NCBI GenBank assembly: GCA_002709085.1
Contig: PAPR01000053.1
Span: 1-64,000, forward strand
Direction: 5' to 3'
Source of the DNA: Pseudooceanicola sp.
GTDB lineage: Bacteria; Pseudomonadota; Alphaproteobacteria; Rhodobacterales; Rhodobacteraceae
Length of the DNA stretch: 64,000 bases
Part shown: one piece after another, positions 1-10,143 of the stretch
Layout of the letters: every line of letters begins with the position of its first letter
How positions within the stretch are numbered: position 1 is the stretch's first letter
Position numbers and translations under genes: made by a program
Notes under the pieces: generated by a model
Told to the model about the DNA's origin: nothing
The model's database searches: none
Seen by the model: the letters and a program-made list of their open reading frames with translations, nothing else

Positions 1-352
1 CGTCCGGGCCTTCGCCGATCGTGGCGGAGACTTTCAGTCCCGCCGCGATCTCGTCATTCTCAATGCCGTCAACGCGCGACATCATGCGCACACCCTCGTC
101 GAGATCGACCAGCACCACATTGTAATCGCCGCCCTTCTCGGGCTTTCGGCGGATGATCGTGCGCGCGTAGACCGTGCCGCGCCCAGAGGGCGCGACCCAC
201 TTCAGATCAGCGCTGCCACAGGCCGTGCAGATCACGCGCGGATGAAACACATGGGTGCCGCAGGCGCCGCACTTCTGTATCTCGAAAACGCCGTCGGCCA
301 GCCGGGAGGCAAAGACGGCATCCGGCCCCGGACCTTGAACTATACCACTCAT
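1..352 (-). CDS. Zn-ribbon/OB-fold (DUF35-type) protein, C-terminus cut by window edge
   Basis: Manual reverse translation from ATG at 350-352: MSGIVQGPGPDAVFASRLADGVFEIQKCGACGTHVFHPRVICTACGSADLKW...; CxxC...CxxC ribbon; similar to the protein at 19644-20048. Confidence 0.85.
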   Translation of the reverse strand, partial: MSGIVQGPGPDAVFASRLADGVFEIQKCGACGTHVFHPRVICTACGSADLKWVAPSGRGTVYARTIIRRKPEKGGDYNVVLVDLDEGVRMMSRVDGIENDEIAAGLKVSATIGEGPD

Positions 353-354
353 CT

Positions 355-1131
355 TCAGAACCCGATGTGGTACCCGCCGTTCACGCTCACGTGCTGGCCG
401 GTCATGTAGGATGCCGCGTCGGACAAAAGGAAACAGACCGGCCGCGCGACCTCGCTGGGCGTGCTCATCCGTCCCATCGGAATCTGCGCCATGTACTTGC
501 CGACGAACTTGTCCGAGCGCACCGTCTCGGTCATCGGTGTTTCAACCATCCCAAAGCAAACCGAATTGACGTTGATGCCATAGCGACCCCATTCGCGCGC
601 TGCACACATCGTGAGGCCCAGCACGCCGGATTTTGCCGCACCATAGTTGATCTGACCGATGGTGCCGCGCCGCCCAGCGTCAGACGAGATGTTGACGATG
701 GCGCGCCGTGCGGGGGTATCGAGGTTCTTCTCGGCCTGCTCCTTGTAGTAGGTGCCGACCGCCTGAAGGCACCCGAAAACGCCAGTGAGGTTCACGTCGA
801 TCACCTGCTGCCAGGTTGCCCGGTCCATCTTGTGAATCATCGCGGCACGCACGATCCCGGCGTTATTGACCAACCCGTTGATGTCTCCGAACTCATCGCG
901 GGCGAACTTCACCAACTGATCGGGAAAATCGGGGTCAGCCACGTTTCCGACGATGGCGCGGGCATTGCTGCCGATCTGTTCGGCGGTTTCCTTCACACCT
1001 TCTTCATTGAGGTCGTTTACCACGACCTTCGCACCCAGTTCAGCGGCTAGTGAGGCCACACCACGCCCGATCCCCTGACCGGCGCCGGTGACAATTACCA
1101 CTTGGTCTTCCATAGACATCGGGTTGATCAT
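355..1131 (-). CDS. SDR family NAD(P)-dependent oxidoreductase
   Basis: TGAGQGIG cofactor motif, NNAG, YxxxK (YGAAK), C-terminal glycine-rich GGYH. Confidence 0.93.
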   Translation of the reverse strand: MINPMSMEDQVVIVTGAGQGIGRGVASLAAELGAKVVVNDLNEEGVKETAEQIGSNARAIVGNVADPDFPDQLVKFARDEFGDINGLVNNAGIVRAAMIHKMDRATWQQVIDVNLTGVFGCLQAVGTYYKEQAEKNLDTPARRAIVNISSDAGRRGTIGQINYGAAKSGVLGLTMCAAREWGRYGINVNSVCFGMVETPMTETVRSDKFVGKYMAQIPMGRMSTPSEVARPVCFLLSDAASYMTGQHVSVNGGYHIGF

Positions 1132-1165
1132 GTTCGTTTCTCCTTGGTTCGATTGATTTCATATT

Positions 1166-1597
1166 TCATGACGCAGGATCGCCGTTGGCCGGCACCGTAA
1201 GTCGTTTTATGATCGCGTCGCCATGCGCAAGGAGGCGACCGTTCTGATCGACGACCTCGCCCCGCATGAAAATCAGCTTGCGCCCGCCGCCAGCGATCCG
1301 CCCCCGCGCGGTCACCACGTCGCCTTCTGCCGCCGAGGCGACAAAGCTGGTGGTCAGCGATAGTGTCAGACAGCGATGACCCGGGAGTCCTTCACCCGCG
1401 AAGGACGCGCCGAACGTGACCGCGTTGTCCAGCATCGTGGCGTATATACCGCCATGCGCCTTGAAGCTGCCGTTCAGATGATCCTTGGTGATCGTCAGCT
1501 CTAGCTCTGACTTTTCCGCCGACCAGTGCACAAAGCGAACGCCGAGAAATGCGTTGAATGGGGCGGGTACGTAGGGTTTGCCGTCTTGCGCGCTCAT
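1166..1597 (-). CDS. PaaI-type hotdog thioesterase
   Basis: FNAFLGVRF...GSFKAHGGIYATMLDNAVTFGA; start moved to internal Met (MSAQDGKP) just before the upstream gene. Confidence 0.8.
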   Translation of the reverse strand: MSAQDGKPYVPAPFNAFLGVRFVHWSAEKSELELTITKDHLNGSFKAHGGIYATMLDNAVTFGASFAGEGLPGHRCLTLSLTTSFVASAAEGDVVTARGRIAGGGRKLIFMRGEVVDQNGRLLAHGDAIIKRLTVPANGDPAS

Positions 1598-1598
1598 C

Positions 1599-3566
1599 TT
1601 AAGCCGTCTTCCTGTCGCGTGAGAAGTATATGATGACTGCCGCCAGCGCTGCCAATCCGACACCGGCGCTGATTGTGCCGAGGATCGGGACGGACATCAT
1701 CGCGCTCGCGGGCCAAGCAATGGCCAGACCACCGAGCCCGAGAAGAACCCTGACAAAGGCACCCACAGTGTTGCTTTCGATCCGACCGACACCCAGCAGA
1801 TACCCCTGGAGCCCGGCACAAATCAGCAGGACGCCAAGTCCCGCCCGCAGAATGGTCAATAGACTGTCCAGCAGCCCTGCCTGCAACGTGTAGGCGGGGT
1901 CGAGCACAAAGAAGAAGGGGATCACATAGATGATCGTACCCAGCTTCATCGCCTGAAAGGCGGCGGCGAAGGGCCGCGCCTGCGCAATCGCAGCGGCAGC
2001 GAAGGCGGCCAGCGCCACGGGCGGCGTGATATAGCTGAGCATACTCCAGTAAAGGATGAACAGATGAACCCCGATCGGATCGAGGCCGCCCGCAATCAGC
2101 GCCGGTGCCAGTGACACGGCGAGGATCACGTAGGCGGCTGTCACCGTCATTCCCATGCCAAGGATGAAGCTGGTCAAAGCCCCCAGAAGCAGCAGCAGGA
2201 AGGTGTTGCCACCTGCGATGAACAGCAGGTCATTGGAGATCGTGCCGGACATGCCAGTCACCGCCAGCCCGCCGACGATCAGCCCCACGGCGGCAAGAAT
2301 CGCGACCAGCTCGACGAAAAGGCGCCCCGTCGCGACCATGAAATTCACCAGCTCCTGCCATCCCCACCGGGATTTCGGCGAAAACTGGTTGATGACGAGA
2401 AGCAGCGCGGTGGCATAAAACGGCGCGATGGCCTCGCGCTTCAAGAACAGCAGCATCCAGATCAGAAGCGCGAAGACAGCGATGAAATACCAACCCTCAG
2501 CCAGCACCCTGCCGAATTTCGGAAGGTCGGCACGCGGCACACCTTTTAGCCCGTTCCGCGCCGAGTAAGCGTCGATCTGGGCGAAGAGGCCGAAGAAGTA
2601 GAGGAGGGAGGGCAGCACAGCCGCCACGACGATATTCGTGTAGTCCGTCAACAGGAACGTCGCCATGACAAAGGCTGTCGCGCCCATGATCGGTGGCATC
2701 AGAACGGCACCGGTCGAGGCTGCCGCTTCGATTCCGGCGGCGTAGCTTGGCCGGAAGCCCACACGTTTCATCGCCGGGATCGTAATCGACCCCGTCGTGA
2801 GCACGTTGGTGATGACGCTACCGCTCATCGAGCCGGTCAGCCCGCTGGTCAGAACGCCGACCTTGGCGGGTCCGCCCCGAACATGGCCGAGTCCCGCAAA
2901 GGCGATATCGATAAAGAAGGGTCCGGCACCGGTGTGCTGCATCGCGACCCCGAAGATCATGAAGCCGACGACCAGGTTGACGAAACTGCGCATCGGTATG
3001 CCCAGCACGCTCTCGCCACTCATGGCGTGGAAAATCGCCGTCTCGATCGGCGGCCGCTGGAAGCCCTGAATCGGACCCGGCGCATAATTGGCGATCATCG
3101 GGTAGATGGAGAACATCAGGATGACACCGAACAGCATCCAGCCGCCGGTGCGGCGCGCGGCCACAAGCAACAAAAACCAGAAGGTAAAGCTGGCGATTAT
3201 GGCATGCGTGGGGGCTGAAAAGTCCCAACCCTTGTTCACCACGCTGCGCCCGTAATAGACGAAGAACGCGCAGGTGCTCACCGCTAGTATGGCCAGAAAG
3301 TAATCCCACCATCGCGTCGCACCCTGCGGGTTGGTCTTGGAGCAGGGAAACACCAGGTAGACCAGGGGCAAGGTCAGCAGGAGCATCACATACAGGTAGT
3401 GAATCTCGAGCAGACGGACGTCTATGAAAAACCCGAGATTGAAAAGGTGGTTGATCGACGTCGCTGACAGCAGCAGCGCCGATATCGCAAGCATCCAGCG
3501 AAGACGACCTGATATGTTGCCTGTACCGACCGGCTGCGCCGTCGTCTCCTGCGGATCCTGTGACAT
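1599..3566 (-). CDS. TRAP transporter fused permease (4TM/12TM), TAXI-associated
   Basis: Long polytopic ORF with GGPAKVGVLTSGLTGSMSGSVITNVLTTGSITIPAMKR and GMGMTVTAAYVI motifs; adjacent TAXI SBP. Confidence 0.9.
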   Translation of the reverse strand: MSQDPQETTAQPVGTGNISGRLRWMLAISALLLSATSINHLFNLGFFIDVRLLEIHYLYVMLLLTLPLVYLVFPCSKTNPQGATRWWDYFLAILAVSTCAFFVYYGRSVVNKGWDFSAPTHAIIASFTFWFLLLVAARRTGGWMLFGVILMFSIYPMIANYAPGPIQGFQRPPIETAIFHAMSGESVLGIPMRSFVNLVVGFMIFGVAMQHTGAGPFFIDIAFAGLGHVRGGPAKVGVLTSGLTGSMSGSVITNVLTTGSITIPAMKRVGFRPSYAAGIEAAASTGAVLMPPIMGATAFVMATFLLTDYTNIVVAAVLPSLLYFFGLFAQIDAYSARNGLKGVPRADLPKFGRVLAEGWYFIAVFALLIWMLLFLKREAIAPFYATALLLVINQFSPKSRWGWQELVNFMVATGRLFVELVAILAAVGLIVGGLAVTGMSGTISNDLLFIAGGNTFLLLLLGALTSFILGMGMTVTAAYVILAVSLAPALIAGGLDPIGVHLFILYWSMLSYITPPVALAAFAAAAIAQARPFAAAFQAMKLGTIIYVIPFFFVLDPAYTLQAGLLDSLLTILRAGLGVLLICAGLQGYLLGVGRIESNTVGAFVRVLLGLGGLAIAWPASAMMSVPILGTISAGVGLAALAAVIIYFSRDRKTA

Positions 3567-3641
3567 GCCTGCCTCCCCGAAATACGATGATTTTATGATT
3601 GCAACGCGGCGCCCCGGTTAAGGACGCCGCGTTGTGTCGTA

Positions 3642-4790
3642 TCAGCGGAAATAGACTTCTTGGTCTGCCGCCTCGAGCGCCTCGGCGCGCGCCTTCATCC
3701 AGGCCGCGGTGAACTCTTCTTCACCCTCCGGGGCACCGTCGATAAAGCCTTTCCAAGTTTCGACGAGCAGGTTTTGACGTTCGACCAGCCGATCTTGGTT
3801 TGCTTGTGCTTCAGGGGTCCAGAGTCCTTTTTCCTTGAAGTAGGCGACGCTTCCATCGCTCCACGGCATCACCCATTCCAGGATCTGACGGTCCACCCCG
3901 TAGGCATTCGCGCCAGGGGCCGCGTCCTTGAACTCGTCAAACCCCTCGTCCATCGCGGCGACGATGTTGCGCACCTCCGTGTGGTCCTGATCCGCTTCGG
4001 TGACGAGGATCGGATAGGGGTATAGCGCCATCGGCAGCGGCGAATCCGGGTCGATGCCAGGACCGACCGACACCATGTGTGGTGTCACGAACGGCGTCAC
4101 GCTGGTGTAACGGGCCCAGCCTTCCGTATCGCTGGCAGGCGTCTCGAGCCATTTGAGGCCGCGCGGGCTGGACTCGATCTGGTAGTTCACAGTGGTTGTG
4201 GTCAGCGCAAAGGCAGCATCAATGCGATCCTCCAGAATGCCTTTGAGCGTGTTCACATAGCCCGAGAATTCAATGCCTTCGACATCGTCCCAAGTCAGGT
4301 CCGCAAAGGCCAGCAAGCCCGCCATGTTGACACTGATGGCCGGCGAGCTGACGGCGTTACCCACCCGCTTGCCCTTGAGGTCGGCGACCGTCTCGATGCC
4401 GGAGTCCGCCGCTGCGACAACCCCCAGCCCGTAATCGCCAACGGCCTGCAACACGGCCCGAATCGGCTGCGGTCCCCATTCCGGGGTGGCAAAGAGGAAC
4501 ACGCCCTCAACGGCGAAATAGGATGCGATGCCGCAGAGGCAGTAATCCACCGTACCGTTCTTGAGCGGGGTCATCCGCGAGACATCGTTGCGCCCTGGAA
4601 GCACACGGACTGTCGTTCCGAAACGGTTGCGCATCATGTTGCCGATCGCAATCGAATGCGCATGTCCGGCCGAGCCGGTGTCGTAGGCCGACCACGCGAT
4701 CACATCCGGCAGTTCGATGTCTTGCGCGGTGGCGGGTGCAGCCATCGCCAGACAGGCGGCAGCAGTCATACTCGTCCATTTGATGTTCAT
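3642..4790 (-). CDS. TAXI family TRAP transporter solute-binding subunit
   Basis: Signal peptide; IAWSAYDTGSAGHAHSIAIGNMM...VADLKGKRVG; next to fused permease. Confidence 0.9.
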   Translation of the reverse strand: MNIKWTSMTAAACLAMAAPATAQDIELPDVIAWSAYDTGSAGHAHSIAIGNMMRNRFGTTVRVLPGRNDVSRMTPLKNGTVDYCLCGIASYFAVEGVFLFATPEWGPQPIRAVLQAVGDYGLGVVAAADSGIETVADLKGKRVGNAVSSPAISVNMAGLLAFADLTWDDVEGIEFSGYVNTLKGILEDRIDAAFALTTTTVNYQIESSPRGLKWLETPASDTEGWARYTSVTPFVTPHMVSVGPGIDPDSPLPMALYPYPILVTEADQDHTEVRNIVAAMDEGFDEFKDAAPGANAYGVDRQILEWVMPWSDGSVAYFKEKGLWTPEAQANQDRLVERQNLLVETWKGFIDGAPEGEEEFTAAWMKARAEALEAADQEVYFR

Positions 4791-4835
4791 GGTTCTCTCC
4801 TCCTTGTTGTTATTTTTTGCGAAAACGATCGCAGT

Positions 4836-6062
4836 TCATAGTTCCGAGAACGCCACATCCTTGTCCACACGTATTTCCGGCGGCAGTCCGAGAATGCGTT
4901 CTCCGATGATCGTGCGCTGAATTTCGTCCGACCCACCCGCGATCCGATTGCCGGGCGCTGTGAGGTACTCGTTGCGCCAGCGGGCGACATCGTCGCCGGT
5001 GGCTGCGGAAATGCCCGCGCCGGAGCCGGCCAATTCCATGCCAAAGGCGCCCATTTCCTGCCTCAGCTTGCCCAGAAGCAGCTTGCCAATCGAGCCCTCC
5101 TCGCCGGGTGCCTCGCCGCGCGAAAGCGACGTCATGACCCGGTAGGAGGTGAATTCAAGACCGCGTTGCCGGGCGATGAAATCGGCAAGCTGCGCACGCA
5201 CTTCGCCATCCTCGATGGCCGGGCGACCGTTGCGCTCGACGCGGGCCGCAAGGGCGATAAGTTCCTCTGCACGCGCGCCGCCACTGGCGCGCCCGACCGA
5301 AATGCTGAACCGTTCGTTCATCAGCGTCGTCAGCGCCACCTTCCAGCCGTCTGATTCGCCACCCAAACGGGCGCTGTCCGGGACGCGCAGGTCGTCGATA
5401 AACACTTCGTTAAAGCTGGCGCTGCCGGATATCTGGCGGATCGACCGGGTCTCTATGGCCGGATCGGACATGTCCACGAGGAACATGGTCATACCCTTGT
5501 GCTTAGGCACCTGTGTGTCGGTGCGCGCCAGAAGGATTCCGTGGCTGGAATAATGCGCACCCGAGGTCCAGACTTTTTGGCCGGAAATCACCCAGTCATC
5601 GCCATCGCGCCGCGCACGCGTCCGTATGCCGGCCAGATCGGACCCGGCGGCGGGCTCCGAGAATAATTGGCACCAGATGTCTTCGCCGGTCAGAGCGCGC
5701 GGCAGAACCGACGCTTTCTGATCATCCGTTCCGTGGATCATGACCGTCGGTCCGACCAGTCCGATCCCGATCAGGAAAGCGTTGGGCGGCACGGCGTAGC
5801 GGCCTTCTTCCTGATTCCAGATCACCTGCTCAATCGGCGTCGCATCCCGCCCGCCAAAGGCGCTCGGCCAAGTCAGACCGGCCCAGCCTGCATCGGCCTT
5901 GCGGGCTTGCCAGTCCCGCGCCCGCGCGACCTCGTCAGCGTCGCGGGCCATGAAATGATCCTGCGCCTTTTCGCTGCCGTCCCGCAGGGTGGCGTTGGCT
6001 TCCAACCATTCGCGCGCTTTTGCGCGAAAGGCGGCTTCATCGGGGCTGTCGCTAAAATCCAT
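4836..6062 (-). CDS. acyl-CoA dehydrogenase, putative catalytic subunit of a pair
   Basis: ACAD fold motifs: FSEPAAGSDLAG, WVISGQKVWTS, GNRIAGGSDEIQRTIIGERILGLP. Confidence 0.92.
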   Translation of the reverse strand: MDFSDSPDEAAFRAKAREWLEANATLRDGSEKAQDHFMARDADEVARARDWQARKADAGWAGLTWPSAFGGRDATPIEQVIWNQEEGRYAVPPNAFLIGIGLVGPTVMIHGTDDQKASVLPRALTGEDIWCQLFSEPAAGSDLAGIRTRARRDGDDWVISGQKVWTSGAHYSSHGILLARTDTQVPKHKGMTMFLVDMSDPAIETRSIRQISGSASFNEVFIDDLRVPDSARLGGESDGWKVALTTLMNERFSISVGRASGGARAEELIALAARVERNGRPAIEDGEVRAQLADFIARQRGLEFTSYRVMTSLSRGEAPGEEGSIGKLLLGKLRQEMGAFGMELAGSGAGISAATGDDVARWRNEYLTAPGNRIAGGSDEIQRTIIGERILGLPPEIRVDKDVAFSEL

Positions 6063-6077
6063 CTGTCAAACTCCCTG

Positions 6078-7190
6078 TCAGCTTGCGGCCCTTTGGGCGT
6101 CCGCCAGATTATCGAGAAGCCGCTCCCGCCACATGTCCGCGGGCCCGAGTTCAGCTTTCAACTGCCATCCGCGGCGCAGAAATAGATGCGGGTCGGCGGC
6201 CCAGGTGAACCCGATTCCGCCGTGCAGCTGGATTGATTCCTCGGTGGTGAATTGCACCGCGTCGAGAGCCGTGAGGCGCGCAACGGCAGCCGCTTCGGAC
6301 AGGCGGCTGTCCCCGCTCGCCAGCGCCCAAGCGCCGAAAAAGGCGTTGGACCGAGCCAATTCGATCTTGGCGAACATATCCGCGAGCCTGTGTTTGACCG
6401 CCTGAAAACTACCGATCTGACGCCCGAAGGCACGCCGCTCACCGGCATAGGCGGTGGTCAGGGCCAGCACACGCTCGGCCAGGCCGATCTGCTCAAAGGC
6501 CGCCAGAACGGCGGCACCGTTCAAGAGGCGCTGGATCGCTGCGGGGTCCGAGCCTGGCAGCAGCTCGACCGGAGTATTGTCAAAGGTGATCTCGGTTGCC
6601 GGACGTGTGCGATCGATCGGGTCCAGCGCACGTTTCGTCACGCCCGAGGCAGAGAGATCCGCGAGGTAGAGGCGTGGCGTGCCGTCTTCGTCCTTGGCGG
6701 CGACCAGTGCATGTGTCGCCTCGGCCCCGAAGGTCACCGGGCTCTTTTGCCCTGACAGGCGATCCTGCACCACTTTGGCCGCTACGGTGTGGGGCGCGAG
6801 CCCGCCGTCTTCGGCAAGCGCCGTGGCGATGATCGTGCGTCCTTCGGCTAAGCTGGGCAAGAGCGATTTACGCTGGTCTTCCGACCCCGCCGACTGAATG
6901 GCCGGAACGGCCAAGCCTAAGACAGACAGGAAGGGTACGGCGGCCAGGCTGCGGCCGATTTCTTCGGCTAGGACGGCCAGTTCCACTGCCCCCATCCCCG
7001 AGCCACCCTCGGCTTCTGACATGGCGAGGCCAAGCCAACCGCCCTTAGCCAACGCCGACCAAGTTGCCGTGTCGAATCCTTCGCCACTGTCCAACCGGTC
7101 ATGTGCAACCTCCAGTGTGGCGTGATCGCCCAGCATCCGGGCAAGAGTTTCGCGAATGGTATCCTGTTCGTCGGAAAAACCGAAATTCAT
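6078..7190 (-). CDS. acyl-CoA dehydrogenase, putative partner subunit
   Basis: MNFGFSDEQDTIRETLARML...; RRAFGRQIGSFQAVKHRLADM; LHGGIGFTW; lacks EGTxEIQ motif. Confidence 0.9.
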   Translation of the reverse strand: MNFGFSDEQDTIRETLARMLGDHATLEVAHDRLDSGEGFDTATWSALAKGGWLGLAMSEAEGGSGMGAVELAVLAEEIGRSLAAVPFLSVLGLAVPAIQSAGSEDQRKSLLPSLAEGRTIIATALAEDGGLAPHTVAAKVVQDRLSGQKSPVTFGAEATHALVAAKDEDGTPRLYLADLSASGVTKRALDPIDRTRPATEITFDNTPVELLPGSDPAAIQRLLNGAAVLAAFEQIGLAERVLALTTAYAGERRAFGRQIGSFQAVKHRLADMFAKIELARSNAFFGAWALASGDSRLSEAAAVARLTALDAVQFTTEESIQLHGGIGFTWAADPHLFLRRGWQLKAELGPADMWRERLLDNLADAQRAAS

Positions 7191-7282
7191 CTCGATCCGC
7201 CTCCTAAACGGTGGGTGTCGAACCCGCTGCCAGTCGAGGGTAGTCGTGTGGACTGGGCGCTCCAAACGCTATTGCGGCCGAG

Positions 7283-7306
7283 TTGCGTAAAATCATATAT
7301 GTGCAA
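7283..7306. promoter_or_regulatory. TTGCGTAAAATCATATATGTGCAA imperfect palindrome; candidate operator between divergent ACAD and MaoC genes
   Basis: Reverse complement TTGCACATATATG... matches the other two GCACATAT sites. Confidence 0.5.
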
Positions 7307-7504
7307 TGTCACCGAATTGGCGGATTTTTAAACCTCCGAGGCGATTCATCATAAATGTGCTCGATCTTGGTGAGAGGCCATGAAATGGACCCTGGCATTG
7401 TTTTCTTGCAGTCTTGGCACTTAATTTAATGGCACGCAGAATCGGGGTGTTCGTCAGACAGGCGAAAAGGTCCCCGCGCATTGATTTTAAAAAGGAAAAA
7501 CGGC

Positions 7505-7984
7505 ATGGAAACTGTTGGTCTGGGATTTTGCTATGAGGATCTGCCTTTAGGGCGCAAGTTTCGGACCATCGGTCGTACCGTGACCGAAGCCGATATCACG
7601 AATTTCATCAATGCCACCGGCATGCTCGAAGTGCTGTTCATTAACAGCGATTTCCGGGAAAAGGAATCCAACATTGCGGGCTTTGCTGCCCCCGGCGCAC
7701 TGGTATATTCTTTTATGGAAGGGCTGCTGACCCAATCCACGATGCAACACACAGGCTTTGCCTTTCTGGAAATGGAACTGAAGGTTCTGGGCCCGACATT
7801 CGCCGGCGATACGGTGCATTGCGAAGTCGAAGTGATTGAATCGCGACGCTCGAAAAGCCGATCGAATCGGGGACTGGTCCGGACGCGAAACAAGGTCTTC
7901 AAGCACACAGGCGAACAGGTGCTGGAATATACCCCCTTGCGGATGATCAAGGCACGCACGACGGACGAAGAACCGTCTATGTAA
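7505..7984 (+). CDS. MaoC-like hotdog dehydratase
   Basis: METVGLGFCYEDLPLGRKFRTIGRTVTEADITNFINATGM...; start moved to internal Met. Confidence 0.82.
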   Translation: METVGLGFCYEDLPLGRKFRTIGRTVTEADITNFINATGMLEVLFINSDFREKESNIAGFAAPGALVYSFMEGLLTQSTMQHTGFAFLEMELKVLGPTFAGDTVHCEVEVIESRRSKSRSNRGLVRTRNKVFKHTGEQVLEYTPLRMIKARTTDEEPSM

Positions 7985-8094
7985 TTAGCCGGTTGACCGC
8001 CCCCTGTAGGGGTGGCGCAGATGGAACCCTCAGCTTGGACTGCCCTGCGGGCCTTGCTCGTAGGCGGGCGCATCGCTGAACTGGAGAGAATGTC

Positions 8095-8913
8095 ATGAAA
8101 ACCGCGCAGTCTGACCAGATTGGATCGACCGGCCGGCCGTCGGAAGGTCCACGGTCACTGACGCGGATCCTGGCGCTGTTCGATTTGTTTGCGCAAAGCA
8201 ACCGGCGCATGACGCTCGCTGAACTCAGCACCACCCTGGCTTGTCCGAAAAGCAGCCTGCTGGTACTTCTTCGCCCGCTGACTGAAAAGGGTTATCTGGT
8301 GCGCGAGAATGATACCTATTCTCTCGGACCGAAAATAATTCAGTTTGCCCAGACCATCTTAACTCACCACCCGTTCGAAGCGGTCCTTCGCGGCATCATG
8401 ACCGAACTCGTGGAGCAGACCGGGGAGACGGTCCTATTCGCGATTCGCGACGGGGATCGGGTGGTCTATACATCGGTCATAGAAAGCCCGCAGGTCGTTC
8501 GCTACGTCGCACATATCGGGGTCAACCGTCCTCTGTTCTGCTCGGCCTCGGGCCTTGTCACGCTGGCCTATGATACGCCCGAAGAGCTTGACGAATACTT
8601 TCGCCGGACAGAACTAAAGCCGCTCACGCCCAATTCGGTGACGGACGAGCAAGTCCTGCGCCGCCAGATCGCCGAGATCCGCAAGGAAGGATACTGCGGC
8701 ACGATGGGCACGGCGCACATTGACGCCGCAGGTGTGAGCGTTCCGGTCTTGCGTGCCGATAACCAATTGGCCGGCGCGCTGGTGATCGGGGCGCCGGTCG
8801 CACGCGCGGCCAGGAACAAGACGCTGTATGTCACGGCTGCCAAGGCCAGCGCGGCGCAACTGTCGCGTGCCTTGGGTTATCGTGGTGACCCGAAACTGGA
8901 TGCCGTGCACTAG
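8095..8913 (+). CDS. IclR family transcriptional regulator
   Basis: N-terminal HTH (LTRILALFDLFAQSNRRMTLAELSTTLACPKSSLLVLLRPLTEKGYL) and IclR effector domain. Confidence 0.93.
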   Translation: MKTAQSDQIGSTGRPSEGPRSLTRILALFDLFAQSNRRMTLAELSTTLACPKSSLLVLLRPLTEKGYLVRENDTYSLGPKIIQFAQTILTHHPFEAVLRGIMTELVEQTGETVLFAIRDGDRVVYTSVIESPQVVRYVAHIGVNRPLFCSASGLVTLAYDTPEELDEYFRRTELKPLTPNSVTDEQVLRRQIAEIRKEGYCGTMGTAHIDAAGVSVPVLRADNQLAGALVIGAPVARAARNKTLYVTAAKASAAQLSRALGYRGDPKLDAVH

Positions 8914-8994
8914 CTGCGCAGCTCGCCTCACAGGCTGAGACGCGCAGGCGGCATTGACCGTCCCGCGCGACTGTCAGGTTTCAATCCGCTTTGT

Positions 8995-10143
8995 TTATCG
9001 CAGACCAAGACCGCGCGCGATGATACCGCGAAGGACCTCGCGCGTCCCGCCCCTGAGCGAGAAAGAGGGAACCGCAAGTTCCGTATAGGCAAGCACTGCG
9101 GCATAGCTGCTGACGCCCCCCGGCACGGCCGGTCGGGCCAGCAAGCTCCGGGCGAGTCGCGGCATGTCCTGTTCGAAAAGCGCGCCCAAATCCTTGACGA
9201 TGGCCGCTTGCAGCGCGGGGTTCTGCCCCTCGTTGAGCATCCCGGCGACCGACCGAGACATCCGTCGCAGCACCATCAGATGCGCTGAAAGGCGGCCGAT
9301 TTCGGCTTGCTGCGCCTCGGTGGCGTCGTCGTGGAGCAGGCGGATCAACTCTTCGATCAGTGCGAAGGAGGACAGGAACCGCTCGGGTCCGCTGCGTTCA
9401 AAGGCCAGTTCGCTCATGACCTGGGACCAGCCTCCACCTTTCTCGCCCAGAAGCGCATCGGAGGGTAGGAAAGTGTCGTCAAAGATGACCTGGTTGAAGT
9501 GATGCTCACCCCCGATGTCGATGATCGGGCTGATCTGAATGTTTTCGGTGGTCTTGAGATCGACGAGGAACTGGCTCATCCCGCCATGGCGGTCCTCGCT
9601 CTTGCCGGTGCGGCAGAACAGGATCATGTAGTCTGCGACGTGGGCGTAGGTCGTCCAGACCTTGGTGCCATTAACCCGAAAACCGCCCTCGACCTCTGTG
9701 GCCACGGTGCGCGTGGCGGCAAGGTCAGAGCCGGAATCAGGTTCGCTCATCCCGATGCAGAAACAAAGCTCGCCGGCGGCGATGCGCGGCACGATTCGGC
9801 GTTTTTGCTCGTCGGTGCCCTTGGCCAGGATCAGAGGGGCGCTCTGGCGGTCGGCGATCCAGTGCGAGATCACCGGCGCACCGGCGGCCAGCAGTTCTTC
9901 GGAGACAACATAGCGTTCCAGCGCGCTGCGAGCGTGCCCGCCGTATTCCTTGGGAAAGGTCATGCCGACCCAACCGCGTTGTGCCAGCTTGCGAGAAAAG
10001 TCACGGCTGAACCCGTTCCATGATTTTGCGCGCATCTCGGGCGGGAAATCGGAAAGCTCTTCGGCCAGAAAGGCGCGAACCTCTTGTCTGAGGTCTTCGT
10101 GATCGGCGCCGGGCGGGGGTGGGGGAAATGCGGTGAGGGTCAT
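8995..10143 (-). CDS. acyl-CoA dehydrogenase, putative catalytic subunit of a pair
   Basis: GMSEPDSGSDLAATRTVA, FRVNGTKVWTTYAHVADYM, RGGTREVLRGIIARGLGLR. Confidence 0.92.
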   Translation of the reverse strand: MTLTAFPPPPPGADHEDLRQEVRAFLAEELSDFPPEMRAKSWNGFSRDFSRKLAQRGWVGMTFPKEYGGHARSALERYVVSEELLAAGAPVISHWIADRQSAPLILAKGTDEQKRRIVPRIAAGELCFCIGMSEPDSGSDLAATRTVATEVEGGFRVNGTKVWTTYAHVADYMILFCRTGKSEDRHGGMSQFLVDLKTTENIQISPIIDIGGEHHFNQVIFDDTFLPSDALLGEKGGGWSQVMSELAFERSGPERFLSSFALIEELIRLLHDDATEAQQAEIGRLSAHLMVLRRMSRSVAGMLNEGQNPALQAAIVKDLGALFEQDMPRLARSLLARPAVPGGVSSYAAVLAYTELAVPSFSLRGGTREVLRGIIARGLGLR

